DNA of 64,000 nt from Halorientalis regularis (GTDB taxonomy: Archaea > Halobacteriota > Halobacteria > Halobacteriales > Haloarculaceae). The notes below the pieces were generated by a model that was not told the origin of the DNA, did not search any database, and saw only the letters and a program-made list of their open reading frames with translations. The stretch is taken from positions 62,001 through 126,000 of the forward strand of contig NZ_JALJCL010000007.1 of the NCBI RefSeq assembly GCF_023698535.1, given 5' to 3'. A program made the translations under genes and the position numbers. Positions 1-8,639 of the stretch are shown piece after piece (positions within the stretch are counted from its first letter, which is position 1; each line of letters begins with the position of its first letter).

Positions 1-1
1 C

Positions 2-277
2 ACGTTCCAGGCGGCGCTGGCGAACGTCCCCGGGACCATCGACGTGGAACTGCGACAGCTCGGCGAGTACGAACCGGAGTCCGAACGGCTCTACGCGCAA
101 CTCACCGAGCGCCAGCAGGAGACACTTCTGGCGGCACTCGAGGTCGGGTACTATCGGACGCCGCGAGAGGCGACACAGCGCGACGTTGCCGACTACCTCG
201 ACCGTTCGGACGGCACCGTCGGCGAACATCTCCGGAAAATCGAGGCGAGGATCCTCACTGCCATCGCGCCACAGTGA
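2..277 (+). CDS. Bat-like HTH regulator, C-terminal fragment
   Basis: This is the 3' end of a gene that begins before the window; the frame is open from base 2. The last 75 residues read as an HTH_10 (bacterio-opsin activator type) DNA-binding domain: a run on LTERQQETLLAALEVGYY, the PREAT turn and a DVADYL-DRS-GTVGEHLRK recognition helix. Proteins of this family usually carry PAS or GAF sensor domains before the HTH, which would lie outside the window. It is a transcription regulator by family; its targets cannot be told from here. Confidence 0.85.
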   Translation, partial: TFQAALANVPGTIDVELRQLGEYEPESERLYAQLTERQQETLLAALEVGYYRTPREATQRDVADYLDRSDGTVGEHLRKIEARILTAIAPQ

Positions 278-307
278 TCGGACGGGTCGGACTGGGTCGC
301 AGCCCGG

Positions 308-1204
308 TTAACTCGCGAGCTTGGTCTCCAGGTCTGCACCGACGAACAGGTCGGTCGCCCGTTCGGTCGCGTCCGTGGTCTCCGCGGTATTTTCGAGCAG
401 CACCGTCTCGCTCGGGAACAACCGCTCGCCGAGTTCCAGGCCGTAGTCGTGGGCCGTCGATCCAGTGACGGTCAGGTACACGCCGAGTCCCGTCTCCGCG
501 ATGGCCGCCTCCTCGACGGCCCCTTCGTCGGGATAAGTGAATTCGATGCCTTCGATGGCATCGGTCCCGAGGACTGCCTCCACCAGGCGTTCGTATCGGG
601 GTGAGATACAGAGGTTTCCTTCGTAGGTGTCGACGAACGACCGGTCCAGATCGGTGTCGAGTTGCCGTCGGGTCTCCGGTGTCGCCAGAAGCGTGTGCCA
701 GACGGTGTCGCCGAGGCCGGAGACGATCCGGACGTCCGTGTCGCGGGGATCGATCCGTTCGTTTACCTCGTCCAGTCCCGTCAGCGGTTCGGGGTCTAGT
801 CCGACCACTTCTTCCAGTACCAGGTCGGCGCTGTCGAACCCGAGCGCAAACTCGTGGGTCCTGAGTGCGCGAAACGGTTCCTCGCGCCCGACGAGCTGGA
901 GGTCGTATCCGTCGAGATCGAGTGTGAGACTGTCGAAGACGATCCGGCGGGGCATCCCCGCGCGGTCGTCACGCAGAAGCGTGAACTCCGGGGCCAATGG
1001 GTCGTCGGTGTCGGAGTAGGCCGAAAGCCGGTCGTACACGTCACGCTCGGCGGTCTGGTTCCCCTTGGTGATCGCTTTCTCGTACTGGAGCGTCGAGATG
1101 ACGTCGTCGGCGAGATCGGTCGTGCCCGTCCGGGCCGCGAGCCGTTCGAAGACGGCCTCCAGCGGCCGTCCCTTGCGCGGGACGGCGACGCGGACAGTAG
1201 TCAT
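308..1204 (-). CDS. HisG-like periplasmic-binding-fold protein
   Basis: A 298-residue protein whose N-terminus (VRVAVPRKGR, residues 4-13) resembles the RIAVPNKGR start of ATP phosphoribosyltransferase HisG. Residues 246-258 (TVTGSTAHDYGLE) resemble the HisG phosphate-binding loop (TGTTLKANGL), and residues 118-134 resemble its GITGLD region. The middle is divergent, so catalysis of the first histidine step is doubtful. It may be a HisG paralogue or another two-lobed anion-binding protein. It converges on the preceding regulator, with 30 bp between their ends. The assignment is by eye only. Confidence 0.45.
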   Translation of the reverse strand: MTTVRVAVPRKGRPLEAVFERLAARTGTTDLADDVISTLQYEKAITKGNQTAERDVYDRLSAYSDTDDPLAPEFTLLRDDRAGMPRRIVFDSLTLDLDGYDLQLVGREEPFRALRTHEFALGFDSADLVLEEVVGLDPEPLTGLDEVNERIDPRDTDVRIVSGLGDTVWHTLLATPETRRQLDTDLDRSFVDTYEGNLCISPRYERLVEAVLGTDAIEGIEFTYPDEGAVEEAAIAETGLGVYLTVTGSTAHDYGLELGERLFPSETVLLENTAETTDATERATDLFVGADLETKLAS

Positions 1205-1246
1205 TATCGAACAGGTCGCGAGCCGAGAGTAAAACGCCGCCGGTTT

Positions 1247-2527
1247 CTAGTCGCTGTCGGCCGCGCCCAGCACGTTGCTGAGCTGTTCGCGCCACTCTTT
1301 GAGTTCCACGATGTCGTCCTCGATGTCGTCGACGCGGTCGTCGACCTCGTCGATGTCGTCCAGTTCATCTTCGAGATCGTCGATAGCGCCCTGGATCGAG
1401 TCGATATCGTCGTCCACGTCTTTCACGTCACCTTTCAGCGACTGCAGGTCACCCTGGATGCCCTCGACGCTGTCTTCCAGTGCGGACACCTGCTGGGTGT
1501 TGTCCTCGATGTCGTCTTCCAGCCCCCCGAGCTGGTCTTCGAGGTTCGACACGTCTTCCTGCAGACCCTCGATGAGGTCCTGGCCAGTTCCGTTCTCCTC
1601 GAGGAACTCTTCGAGTGCGTCCACGTATGCGTCGAGTTCCGTCACGTCGCTCTGGAGTTTCTCGATGCGTGCCTCGACGGCACCGCCGGTCCCACCGCTG
1701 CTCTCGATTTCGAGTTCGGACCGAAGGACTTCGAGATCGTCGTCGTCGACCTCGCCTTCCTCGATCTCGGTGGCGAGCGCCGACGCGACGCTTTCGACAT
1801 CGAGCGACCCGCCGGTGTCTGGCTCGGTGTCTTCGGTCTCGTCGGACTCCGCTTCGGTTTCCTCTCCGGTGTCTGCTTCCTGCTCGTCGGGTTCTTTCGA
1901 CTCCTCTTCGTCGGCGTCCTCGGCCTCGGTCTCGGCCGCATCTTCCGCTTCCTCGTCGGTCTCGTCTTCGTCGCCCAGGAGGTCTACTTCGTCCGGATCC
2001 GCTTCGGCTCCCTCCGCGTTGGGATCGGTGAGATCGAGCGTGCCGATGTCTTCCTCCTCTGCTTCCTCGTCTTCAAGGCCGGGGACGGAGTCGGCGTTCC
2101 CGGAGATAACGTCACGCACCACGTCGCTACCGCTCCCCCCGACGACACCGTCTTCGCCCTCCAGTGGCGGATCGACCTCGGCGATCTCGGGTTCGGTGAG
2201 GAACTGTTCGACGTTGTCCGTCCCCGTAGCCCGGATGCCGTAGACCGTCGTGTACTGCTCTTCGGCTTCGATCTCTCGCTCGAAGGTAATTTCGTCGTCT
2301 TCGATGGTCCAGTACTCGCTGCCGTACTCCGGATGGAACCCCAGATCCTCCACAGCGACGTTTTCCGGCACGTCGTCGACGAGCCTGACCGTCACCGCTT
2401 CGGTCCTGTCCGAGTTGATCCGAAACGCGATCGCGGGGACAGGAAACGCGTCGGCCTCGAACGTCTTGATCACGGTGAGTCCGTTCGAGGCGACGGTCAC
2501 CTCCTCGTAATTTTGCGATTCGCTCAT
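1247..2527 (-). CDS. acidic coiled-coil protein
   Basis: A 426-residue protein in three parts. Residues 1 to about 110 form a folded beta-rich domain. About 110-250 is extremely acidic and low-complexity (Glu, Asp, Ala, Thr). About 270-420 is a long coiled coil with heptad-spaced Leu/Ile/Val between acidic residues (repeats of the type VSNLEDQL, IDDLEDEL). The coiled coil suggests oligomerisation or a scaffold. I chose the ATG at 2527 (MSESQN) rather than an upstream TTG because a TATA-like TTTAATA lies about 25 nt before it. No signal peptide or membrane segment is seen. The function is unknown. Confidence 0.8.
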   Translation of the reverse strand: MSESQNYEEVTVASNGLTVIKTFEADAFPVPAIAFRINSDRTEAVTVRLVDDVPENVAVEDLGFHPEYGSEYWTIEDDEITFEREIEAEEQYTTVYGIRATGTDNVEQFLTEPEIAEVDPPLEGEDGVVGGSGSDVVRDVISGNADSVPGLEDEEAEEEDIGTLDLTDPNAEGAEADPDEVDLLGDEDETDEEAEDAAETEAEDADEEESKEPDEQEADTGEETEAESDETEDTEPDTGGSLDVESVASALATEIEEGEVDDDDLEVLRSELEIESSGGTGGAVEARIEKLQSDVTELDAYVDALEEFLEENGTGQDLIEGLQEDVSNLEDQLGGLEDDIEDNTQQVSALEDSVEGIQGDLQSLKGDVKDVDDDIDSIQGAIDDLEDELDDIDEVDDRVDDIEDDIVELKEWREQLSNVLGAADSD

Positions 2528-2638
2528 GCTTACACTTCGGGTAACCAACGGTATTAAAGCTACGTACCGTTTCTCACCGCGTGGTAGGCACTCACAACCG
2601 CCTTCGACGTTCGCCCGTTGGCTCGCAATAACGACCGG

Positions 2639-3469
2639 TTACAGGTCGACTCGGTCCCCGATCTCGACGATTTCGAGCCGCCGCGGATACTCGTGACTCC
2701 GGACGTGATCGTGTAATGTCGTCGGGTCCGCAGTGAGCCCCTTCCACATGTCCCAGTGGGTAGGGAGCAACCGATTCAGTTCGAGCTGGCGGGCGGCCTC
2801 GCAGATTTGGGTCTCGTCGCTATACCACTTGGTGTACTTGGGTTCCCGGGTCTGCTTGTCGGGAATTTGGCCATCCGAACCGAACGCGAGAACTCCGAGG
2901 TCGATGTCGTAGGCCGCGCCGACGCGTTCGAACGCCTCGCCGGGACGGGCGTCGCCACCGTGGAAGAAAGTCCCGGCGTCGTGATCGAAGACGTAGGACA
3001 CAGGATGGGTCGCGTCGGGGTCGTTCGCGGGCTCGACGTGAATGCGGAGGCTACCCACCTCGAAGGTGTCGCCGTCGCTCACCTCGCGGAACTGATCGTC
3101 GTCGACGGCCCACTCGTCGGTCCAGCCCTCGGACTCGGCGACGGCCAGGGAGTCGTCGGGGCCCACGTAGTCGGCATCGGTTCCGGCGAGGATCGGGGCC
3201 TGACTCGGGCCGTGGACGTGGTCCGAGTGTTCGTGAGTCGCGAGGACGGCGTCGGCCTCGCGCACGTCGGTCGGCTCGAACGGGACCGGAATCATCCGCA
3301 CGGTCCGGGGCGGGTCCCCGGTGCCGAGGTACGGGTCGATAAAGAGGGTGGTCCCGTCGTCGGCCTTCAGGACGAACCCGTTGCAACCGAGATACCAGAT
3401 CGACAGTCCGTCGGGGTCGGCGTCGGCGACGGCCGCGGGCAGCCAATCGCCCCAGTCGCTGTGCACCAT
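2639..3469 (-). CDS. MBL-fold metal-dependent hydrolase (UlaG-like)
   Basis: A 276-residue metallo-beta-lactamase-fold protein. The zinc-binding signature HEHSDH is at residues 79-84, preceded by the typical IDPYL strand (44-48). Later metal ligands are probably the FFHGGDA region and LLPTHWDMW near the C-terminus. The closest family by pattern is the UlaG/L-ascorbate-6-phosphate lactonase group, but members act on many substrates and the true one is not evident. It is a single gene with short gaps on both sides. Confidence 0.8.
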   Translation of the reverse strand: MVHSDWGDWLPAAVADADPDGLSIWYLGCNGFVLKADDGTTLFIDPYLGTGDPPRTVRMIPVPFEPTDVREADAVLATHEHSDHVHGPSQAPILAGTDADYVGPDDSLAVAESEGWTDEWAVDDDQFREVSDGDTFEVGSLRIHVEPANDPDATHPVSYVFDHDAGTFFHGGDARPGEAFERVGAAYDIDLGVLAFGSDGQIPDKQTREPKYTKWYSDETQICEAARQLELNRLLPTHWDMWKGLTADPTTLHDHVRSHEYPRRLEIVEIGDRVDL

Positions 3470-3562
3470 GTCGGTGGGTCCGCCGGGCCGCCAAAGAGGA
3501 TTTCGACCCAGGCGGCGCTGGGGACCACGGCATCGGGAAGAAAACGGACTGGGAGTCCAGAC

Positions 3563-3958
3563 TCAGTCTTCGCAACAGCCGCCGGCCTTCTGGCCGAAGT
3601 CGATCCGCAGAGGCTCGGAGATAGTCTCGTTGATCTCCTGGAGACGGAGTTCGAGTTCGTTCTGTGCCTGCAGGAATTCGGCCATCACCGGGATGTCGTG
3701 GAGGGCCTCCTGTTTGGACTGCAGTTCACGGAGGTCTTCCTGGGTCGCCTCGCCTGTCTGGCGGGCCAGCATGAACTCCTCGCGGAACGATTCGAACTCC
3801 TGGATCTTCTCCTGTGCCTCCTCGTCGTTCTCGACGGCTTCTTTGGCCTCCTCGAAGCGCTGGTAGGCCGGGAGATCGGCGATGGCCTCGCCGAGGTCGC
3901 GGCTGAGCTGGTCGACTGTCGACTGGGCGGACTCGCCGGATTCCGTTTCGATGCTCAT
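3563..3958 (-). CDS. YlbF/YmcA family protein
   Basis: A 131-residue, almost wholly helical acidic protein matching the YlbF/YmcA (com_ylbF) family. The family pattern is an N-terminal helix LGEAIADLPAYQRFEEAKEA, then the EEAQEKIQEF helix and a conserved PVMAEFLQAQNELE segment. In Bacillus these proteins help RNase Y action and competence; the archaeal role is unknown. The C-terminus ends in GGCCED, a vicinal Cys pair that could bind metal or form a redox centre. The start is ATG 3958 or ATG 3964, and I cannot separate them. Confidence 0.75.
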   Translation of the reverse strand: MSIETESGESAQSTVDQLSRDLGEAIADLPAYQRFEEAKEAVENDEEAQEKIQEFESFREEFMLARQTGEATQEDLRELQSKQEALHDIPVMAEFLQAQNELELRLQEINETISEPLRIDFGQKAGGCCED

Positions 3959-4065
3959 CGCCATTGGCTACGTGCTTCAGCGGTTTCAACCTGCCGAACC
4001 GTCGGCCCACACAGCCCCACCGGAGCGGGACCACGGCAGGCCACACCCGACTCGACGGGGCGCTA

Positions 4066-4087
4066 AAAATATCAGTTTCGATATTTT
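4066..4087. promoter_or_regulatory. AT-rich inverted repeat between ylbF-like gene and peptidase
   Basis: AAAATATC and GATATTTT form a perfect 8-bp inverted repeat with a 6-nt spacer, in the 183-bp divergent intergenic region. It stands out from the G+C-rich background. It may be an operator for the peptidase or for the YlbF-type gene. A terminator is unlikely because both genes point away from it. Confidence 0.45.
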
Positions 4088-4141
4088 GAAAGTCACTGCT
4101 TTAGTCGGCGAAGAGAATCATCCTTTAACGGACGTAATTCG

Positions 4142-5566
4142 ATGCTATCTGTCGTATCTCTCCGCACCGTCACAGCTTTTATATTATTGATTCTTGGGTT
4201 GACGGTCGTCGCGGCTGGGAGTGCGGCCGCAGCCCCCGCCGAGGGGAGTCCGAACGCGACCACGGTGGACGGGCCGGCAGTCACGTCGACCGTCGAGCGA
4301 GTGGGCGGGTCCGGGACGCTCCGATACGACCTCACGCTCGCCGGACTGTCAGAGTACGAGCGTGTCAAACTCGTCGTCGGGCGGGACGCTACGGTCGTCG
4401 AGGCCGACGGGATGGCGACCACCCGCCGCGACGGGCGGACGTGGGTGCGGCGGGCTGGCGATAGCGCCACGGCGAGCGTCCGTATCCGGACGACGACCGC
4501 GGCGACCGACCGTCCCACCGAAGGCGGCGAGTACTTCGCGACCGAGTCGTGGTTGCTGGGTCGGGTGCCGCTGGTGGAACTCCGGTGGGCCTCGGCAGGC
4601 GAACGGGTCGAGCGCCGCCGACTGTTCGCCGACGGACGCACTTCCTCGGCCCGGGCCACCGTGAGCAACCGGTACGTACTGGTGGGCGACCAGCGTTCCG
4701 TGTCAGTCACCGCGGCCGACGGTGGAATCCGGATCGTCAGTCCCGTGGGAACCGAACTCGGTCCCGACGAGGACGACCTCCTCCCGGCACTCGGCGACGC
4801 CGCCGAGCGGTTGGACGTGGGTGACCGTGGCGACGACGTGGTGTTGTTCGCGCTGGGGAGTCCCGCCCGTCGGGGCGGCGAGTCGTTCCCGGTCCACGAC
4901 GAGGCGTGGATCAACACTGACTCGCCGCTCGACGACCCCAACAGCGTGTGGCTCCACGAGTACGTCCACACCCGGCAGGACTTCGTCCTCGCCGCGGATA
5001 TGCGGTGGTTCCGGGAAGCCAGCGCCGAATACTACGCCGCACGGTTGGCCTACGAACAGGGACGAATCGACAGGGCCGTGATGGAAGCTCACATCGACGG
5101 GGCCCCGACGACGGCTGCCCTGACCGAGCCAGGCTCCTGGGACGACCCGACGGTCCCGTACACGAAGGGCGCGCGCGTTCTCGCACTGGTCGATCGAAAG
5201 GTCAGGCTCTCGACCGACGGCGCGCGCTCGCTGGAGGACGTGTTCCGGCGGTTGAACGAACACGACGGGCCAGTCACGTACGGGGATTTCAAAGACGCCG
5301 TCGCCGCCGTCGCCGGCCACCGGATGGACGGCTGGCTCGACCGCTACGTCGACGGGACCGCACCGGTTTCGAGTTTCTATCCGGGCGGTCCTGAACGGCA
5401 GGGGTTGCTCGCGCCACTCGTGCAGGTAGTGAACGGAGCGGGGACCGGGGGCGTGTTTTTCGCCCTCTCCCTTTTCTTGAGCGGCGTCGGCTCGGTCCCG
5501 CTGTACCGCTATCTCGACCGGACCGACCCGGACGACCGCGAGGACCGATCCGGCAGGCCGGTCTGA
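4142..5566 (+). CDS. secreted or membrane-anchored gluzincin metallopeptidase
   Basis: A 474-residue protein with an N-terminal signal peptide (hydrophobic core around residues 10-25, AAA cleavage region) and a C-terminal membrane helix (around 435-455) followed by a short charged tail. The middle has a zinc-protease signature, HEYVH, near residue 264. It is followed about 20 residues later by EASAEYYA, whose Glu fits the third zinc ligand of gluzincins (M1-like). The catalytic domain would therefore sit outside the cell, anchored by the C-terminal helix. The N-terminal 170 residues look beta-rich. No substrate can be inferred. Confidence 0.75.
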   Translation: MLSVVSLRTVTAFILLILGLTVVAAGSAAAAPAEGSPNATTVDGPAVTSTVERVGGSGTLRYDLTLAGLSEYERVKLVVGRDATVVEADGMATTRRDGRTWVRRAGDSATASVRIRTTTAATDRPTEGGEYFATESWLLGRVPLVELRWASAGERVERRRLFADGRTSSARATVSNRYVLVGDQRSVSVTAADGGIRIVSPVGTELGPDEDDLLPALGDAAERLDVGDRGDDVVLFALGSPARRGGESFPVHDEAWINTDSPLDDPNSVWLHEYVHTRQDFVLAADMRWFREASAEYYAARLAYEQGRIDRAVMEAHIDGAPTTAALTEPGSWDDPTVPYTKGARVLALVDRKVRLSTDGARSLEDVFRRLNEHDGPVTYGDFKDAVAAVAGHRMDGWLDRYVDGTAPVSSFYPGGPERQGLLAPLVQVVNGAGTGGVFFALSLFLSGVGSVPLYRYLDRTDPDDREDRSGRPV

Positions 5567-5635
5567 GTTCTGGCTAGCGACCCCCGGTATCCGAAAGCGT
5601 CGGCGTTTTACGCGCCCGGCAGTTAGTGGACTGCA

Positions 5636-6691
5636 ATGAGTCAGGATTCGTCGGAGAGTTACCCGGAGGGAGACCTCCGTGGGACGGGGATGTCCCTCAA
5701 ACACGACCGCGAATGGGATTACGAACTCGACCGGATCACCGAGGCCGTCGCCGAGCGCGACGCCGAGACGGTCGGACTGCAGTTCCCCGAGGGACTGAAA
5801 CGGCGCGCCAGCGCCGTCACCGACGACCTCCGTGCGGAACTCCCCGAGGACGTGACCGTGATGACCTCGGGCCAGCCCTGCTACGGGGCCTGCGATCTGG
5901 ACACCTACATGATGCGCAGGACGGACGTGTTCGTCCACTTCGGCCACAGCCCGATGAAGGAGTCCGAGAAGATCATCTACGTGCCGCTGTTCTCGAACGT
6001 CGAAGTCACGCCGATCATGGCCGAATCGCTGGACGAACTCGCCGACCCCGAGGACGACCCCGACGTGGGCCTGGTGACGACGGCCCAGCACATGAACAAG
6101 TTCGAGGAGATGCGCGAGTGGCTCGAAGACCGGGGCTACGAGGTCCACACTCGCCGCGGCGACGACCGGCTGACCCACGAGGGTCAGGTGCTGGGCTGTA
6201 ACTACGCCAGCGCGGACGTGGACGCCGATCAGATCCTCTACGTCGGCGGCGGGAAGTTCCACCCCCTCGGCCTGGCGATGGAGCACCCCGAGAAACACGT
6301 CGTCATCGCCGATCCGGTGAACAACGCCATCACCGTCGCCGATCCCGAGAAGTTCCTGAAACAGCGCTACGCCGCCGTCCACAAGGCCATGGACGCAGAG
6401 GAGTGGGGCGTCATCTTCTGTACCAAGATCGGGCAGGGCCGCTGGGATCAGGCCCAGGAAATCGTCGACGACAACGACAACGCCTACCTGATCACGATGG
6501 ACGAGGTGACGCCGGATCGGCTGACGAACTTCGGGTTCGACGGCTACGTCAACACGGGCTGTCCGCGGATCACGACCGACGACGGCCCGCAGTTCAAGAA
6601 GCCGATGCTCACCCCCGGCGAGTACGAGATCGCCATCGGCGAGAAACCGCTGGACGAACTCTCCTTCGACACCTTCCACGGCACCTGGTGA
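5636..6691 (+). CDS. dph2: diphthamide biosynthesis radical enzyme Dph2
   Basis: A 351-residue protein that transfers the 3-amino-3-carboxypropyl group of SAM to a histidine of elongation factor 2, the first step of diphthamide. It contains the conserved cysteine sites of archaeal Dph2: the pair C82/C86 in PCYGACD, C188 in LGCNYAS and C309 in NTGCPRI, which hold the unusual [4Fe-4S] cluster. GGGKFHPLG and FCTKIGQGR are further family motifs. A TATA-like GTTTTACG lies about 28 nt before the ATG, so the gene is probably leaderless. It stands alone. Confidence 0.95.
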   Translation: MSQDSSESYPEGDLRGTGMSLKHDREWDYELDRITEAVAERDAETVGLQFPEGLKRRASAVTDDLRAELPEDVTVMTSGQPCYGACDLDTYMMRRTDVFVHFGHSPMKESEKIIYVPLFSNVEVTPIMAESLDELADPEDDPDVGLVTTAQHMNKFEEMREWLEDRGYEVHTRRGDDRLTHEGQVLGCNYASADVDADQILYVGGGKFHPLGLAMEHPEKHVVIADPVNNAITVADPEKFLKQRYAAVHKAMDAEEWGVIFCTKIGQGRWDQAQEIVDDNDNAYLITMDEVTPDRLTNFGFDGYVNTGCPRITTDDGPQFKKPMLTPGEYEIAIGEKPLDELSFDTFHGTW

Positions 6692-6856
6692 CTCCCGCAC
6701 CAGCACCGTGACCACTGTTCCGATCTCGCACGCTCGTGGCTGTCAGTCACGACTCTCGCATGTCGATCCCGCAACCATTCGGTGGGGGTGCGAGGATCGA
6801 ATCGCAGAGTGTCATTCAGCCACCTGGAGCCGCTGGCCTGGGCCGCCCGTAGTAAC

Positions 6857-7798
6857 CTAGAACGCGTCGTCGAGGTCGGCGGCGATGCTCTCGATGGCCT
6901 CGTCGGCGGCGTCGACGACGCCGACCATGCTGGCGAAGCCGTGGATCATGTCCTCGTAGTGGTCGCGGGTCACGTCGACGCCGTCGGCTTCGAGGCGGTC
7001 GGCGTAGACCGTCCCTTCGTCACGGAGCGGATCGAACTCGGCGGTGAGAAGCGTCGCCGACGGGACGCCCGAGAGGTCCTCGGCCAGCAGCGGCGCGAAG
7101 TACTCGTTGCGGAGGTGGATCTCGTCCTGAACGTACTGGTCGACGAACCACTCCATGCTCTCGGTTTCGAGGAAGTAGCCCTCGGCGTTCTCCTCGTAAG
7201 AGTCGAAGTCCGCGTCGAGGACTGGCGAACTCACGGCCGGATAGATCAACACCTGGTGGACGAGGTCCGGGCCGTCACGGTCCTGCACGGCGAGGGTGGT
7301 CGCGGCCGAGAGGTTGGCCCCCGCCGAGTCACCGCCGACTGCGATCCGGTCGGTATCCACGTCGATGTGATCGCCGTGTTCGGCGACCCACTCGACGGCC
7401 GCGTAGGCGTCCTCGACGGCCGCCGGGAAGGGGTCCTCGGGTGCGAGCCGGTAGTCAACCGACAGCACCGCACAGTCGGCGGCGTTGGTCAGCGACCGGC
7501 AGAGCGCGTCGTGTGTCTCCAGACTCCCGATGACGAAGCCGCCGCCGTGGAAGTACACGAGCACGGGATGGGGCCCGTCGCCGTCGGGCTGGTAGAGGCG
7601 GACCGGGAGCGCCCCGCCGGGCCCCTGAATCTCGAAGTTCTCGACGTTCGCCACGTCCTCTCCGTCACCGCGCATCGCGGCCATCGCCTCCAGCTGATCG
7701 CGGGCCTCCTCGACCGACACGGCGTAGGTCGGCGGCATCGGCTGGTCGTCGATCATCTGCAATACGGCTTGCACCTGTGGATGTGGTTGGTCTGCCAT
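6857..7798 (-). CDS. alpha/beta hydrolase, hormone-sensitive-lipase family
   Basis: A 313-residue esterase of the HSL (family IV) group, counting from ATG 7798. The HGGGF oxyanion motif and the GDSAGAN nucleophile elbow are both present. The Asp (AEFDPLRDEG) and His (IHGFASM) of the triad follow near the C-terminus. It should hydrolyse small acyl or carboxyl esters in the cytoplasm; the natural substrate is unknown. A TATA-like GAATTAACA about 28 nt upstream supports ATG 7798 over the GTG 12 nt before it. The 165 bp between it and dph2 hold no gene that I can see. Confidence 0.88.
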   Translation of the reverse strand: MADQPHPQVQAVLQMIDDQPMPPTYAVSVEEARDQLEAMAAMRGDGEDVANVENFEIQGPGGALPVRLYQPDGDGPHPVLVYFHGGGFVIGSLETHDALCRSLTNAADCAVLSVDYRLAPEDPFPAAVEDAYAAVEWVAEHGDHIDVDTDRIAVGGDSAGANLSAATTLAVQDRDGPDLVHQVLIYPAVSSPVLDADFDSYEENAEGYFLETESMEWFVDQYVQDEIHLRNEYFAPLLAEDLSGVPSATLLTAEFDPLRDEGTVYADRLEADGVDVTRDHYEDMIHGFASMVGVVDAADEAIESIAADLDDAF

Positions 7799-7923
7799 AC
7801 CGTGGCTCACGGACCGCGCCAGTGTTAATTCTATCCCACGCTGAGCTAACGACGTAAACCAACCCGGCGTTTTGCCGCGCCACTGTTACTCGTGAACGCG
7901 GACGGGTAAAATTACTGAGATGC

Positions 7924-7956
7924 ATACGCAAACATTTTTAAATGAATGCGGCGTAT
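7924..7956 (+). promoter_or_regulatory. TATA box flanked by inverted repeat
   Basis: TTTTTAAA (7935-7942) is a strong haloarchaeal TATA box. ATACGC (7924-7929) and GCGTAT (7951-7956) form a 6-bp inverted repeat that brackets it, so a bound repressor would block TBP. Expected transcription start is near 7965. Confidence 0.5.
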
Positions 7957-7968
7957 CCTCGGGTAGCG

Positions 7969-8019
7969 ATGAGCACAGGTGTTCTCCGGGCTGGCTGTCG
8001 GGGTGAGCGCTCCGTATGA
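7969..8019 (+). CDS. 16-codon upstream ORF, possible leader peptide
   Basis: ATG 7969 is the first start codon after the predicted transcription start (about 7965) and encodes the 16-residue peptide MSTGVLRAGCRGERSV. Its TGA overlaps the ATG of the methyltransferase gene in an ATGA arrangement (8016-8019), so ribosomes finishing it could restart on the downstream gene. It is too short for a domain. This is a prediction from position only. Confidence 0.4.
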   Translation: MSTGVLRAGCRGERSV

Positions 8020-8639
8020 GTACGAAAAGCGGGCTCGCACAGCGGCTGGCGATCGTCGCCGGGTTCGAGAACCCGTCAGCGTCGCTGGAGCAGTACCGGA
8101 CACCGCCGGAACTGGCGGCCCATCTGGTCCACACGGCCGATCTGCAGGGCGATATCGAGGATCGCACCGTCGTCGACCTCGGGTGTGGCACCGGCATGCT
8201 GGCGCTTGGGGCTGCGCTCAGGGGCCCGACGCGAGTCGTCGGGATCGACCTTGACCCCGCGCCCCTGGCGACGGCGACGGAGAACGAGCGGAAGGTGGCC
8301 TCCGCGTCGGCCGTCGAGTGGCTCCGCGCGGACGCGACCAAGGTCCCGCTCCGTCCCGACGGGCCGACGACGGCCGTGATGAACCCACCGTTCGGCGCGC
8401 AGGCCGGCAACGAACACGCCGACCGCGCCTTCCTCGAAACCGCCGCCGAGATCGCCGACGTGTCCTACTCGATCCACAACGAGAACAGCGACGAGTTCGT
8501 CGAGGCCTTCGCCGCGGACGAGGGCGGCGAGGTCACCCACGCGTTCCGGGCCACCTTCGAGTTGCCCAACCAGTTCGACCACCACACCGAGGAGTCCAGC
8601 ACCATCGACGCGGAAGTGTTCCGCGTCGCGTGGCGCTAG
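8016..8639 (+). CDS. METTL5-like SAM-dependent RNA methyltransferase
   Basis: A 207-residue Rossmann-fold methyltransferase. Motif I is VVDLGCGTG (52-60), the acidic end of strand 2 is GIDLD (76-80), and motif IV is NPPF (123-126), the signature of N6-adenine methylases. Length and motif order match archaeal homologues of human METTL5, which makes m6A in small-subunit rRNA. The activity here is inferred from family. A GGTGA ribosome site lies before the ATG. The last 4 bp overlap the end of the convergent rhomboid gene. Confidence 0.8.
   Translation: MSTKSGLAQRLAIVAGFENPSASLEQYRTPPELAAHLVHTADLQGDIEDRTVVDLGCGTGMLALGAALRGPTRVVGIDLDPAPLATATENERKVASASAVEWLRADATKVPLRPDGPTTAVMNPPFGAQAGNEHADRAFLETAAEIADVSYSIHNENSDEFVEAFAADEGGEVTHAFRATFELPNQFDHHTEESSTIDAEVFRVAWR

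Noticed and set aside
854-2557. Long plus-strand frame opposite the coiled-coil protein and the HisG-like gene
   Set aside because: It reads as the complement of acidic and coiled-coil coding DNA, with no family motif. The minus-strand genes explain the region.
4703-6715. Long minus-strand frame opposite dph2 and the gluzincin
   Set aside because: dph2 has all catalytic cysteines on the plus strand; the minus frame crosses two genes and looks like a shadow.
6692-6856. 165-bp gap between dph2 and the esterase checked for a gene or RNA
   Set aside because: No promoter, hairpin with T tract, or frame with coding character was found; both genes end into it.
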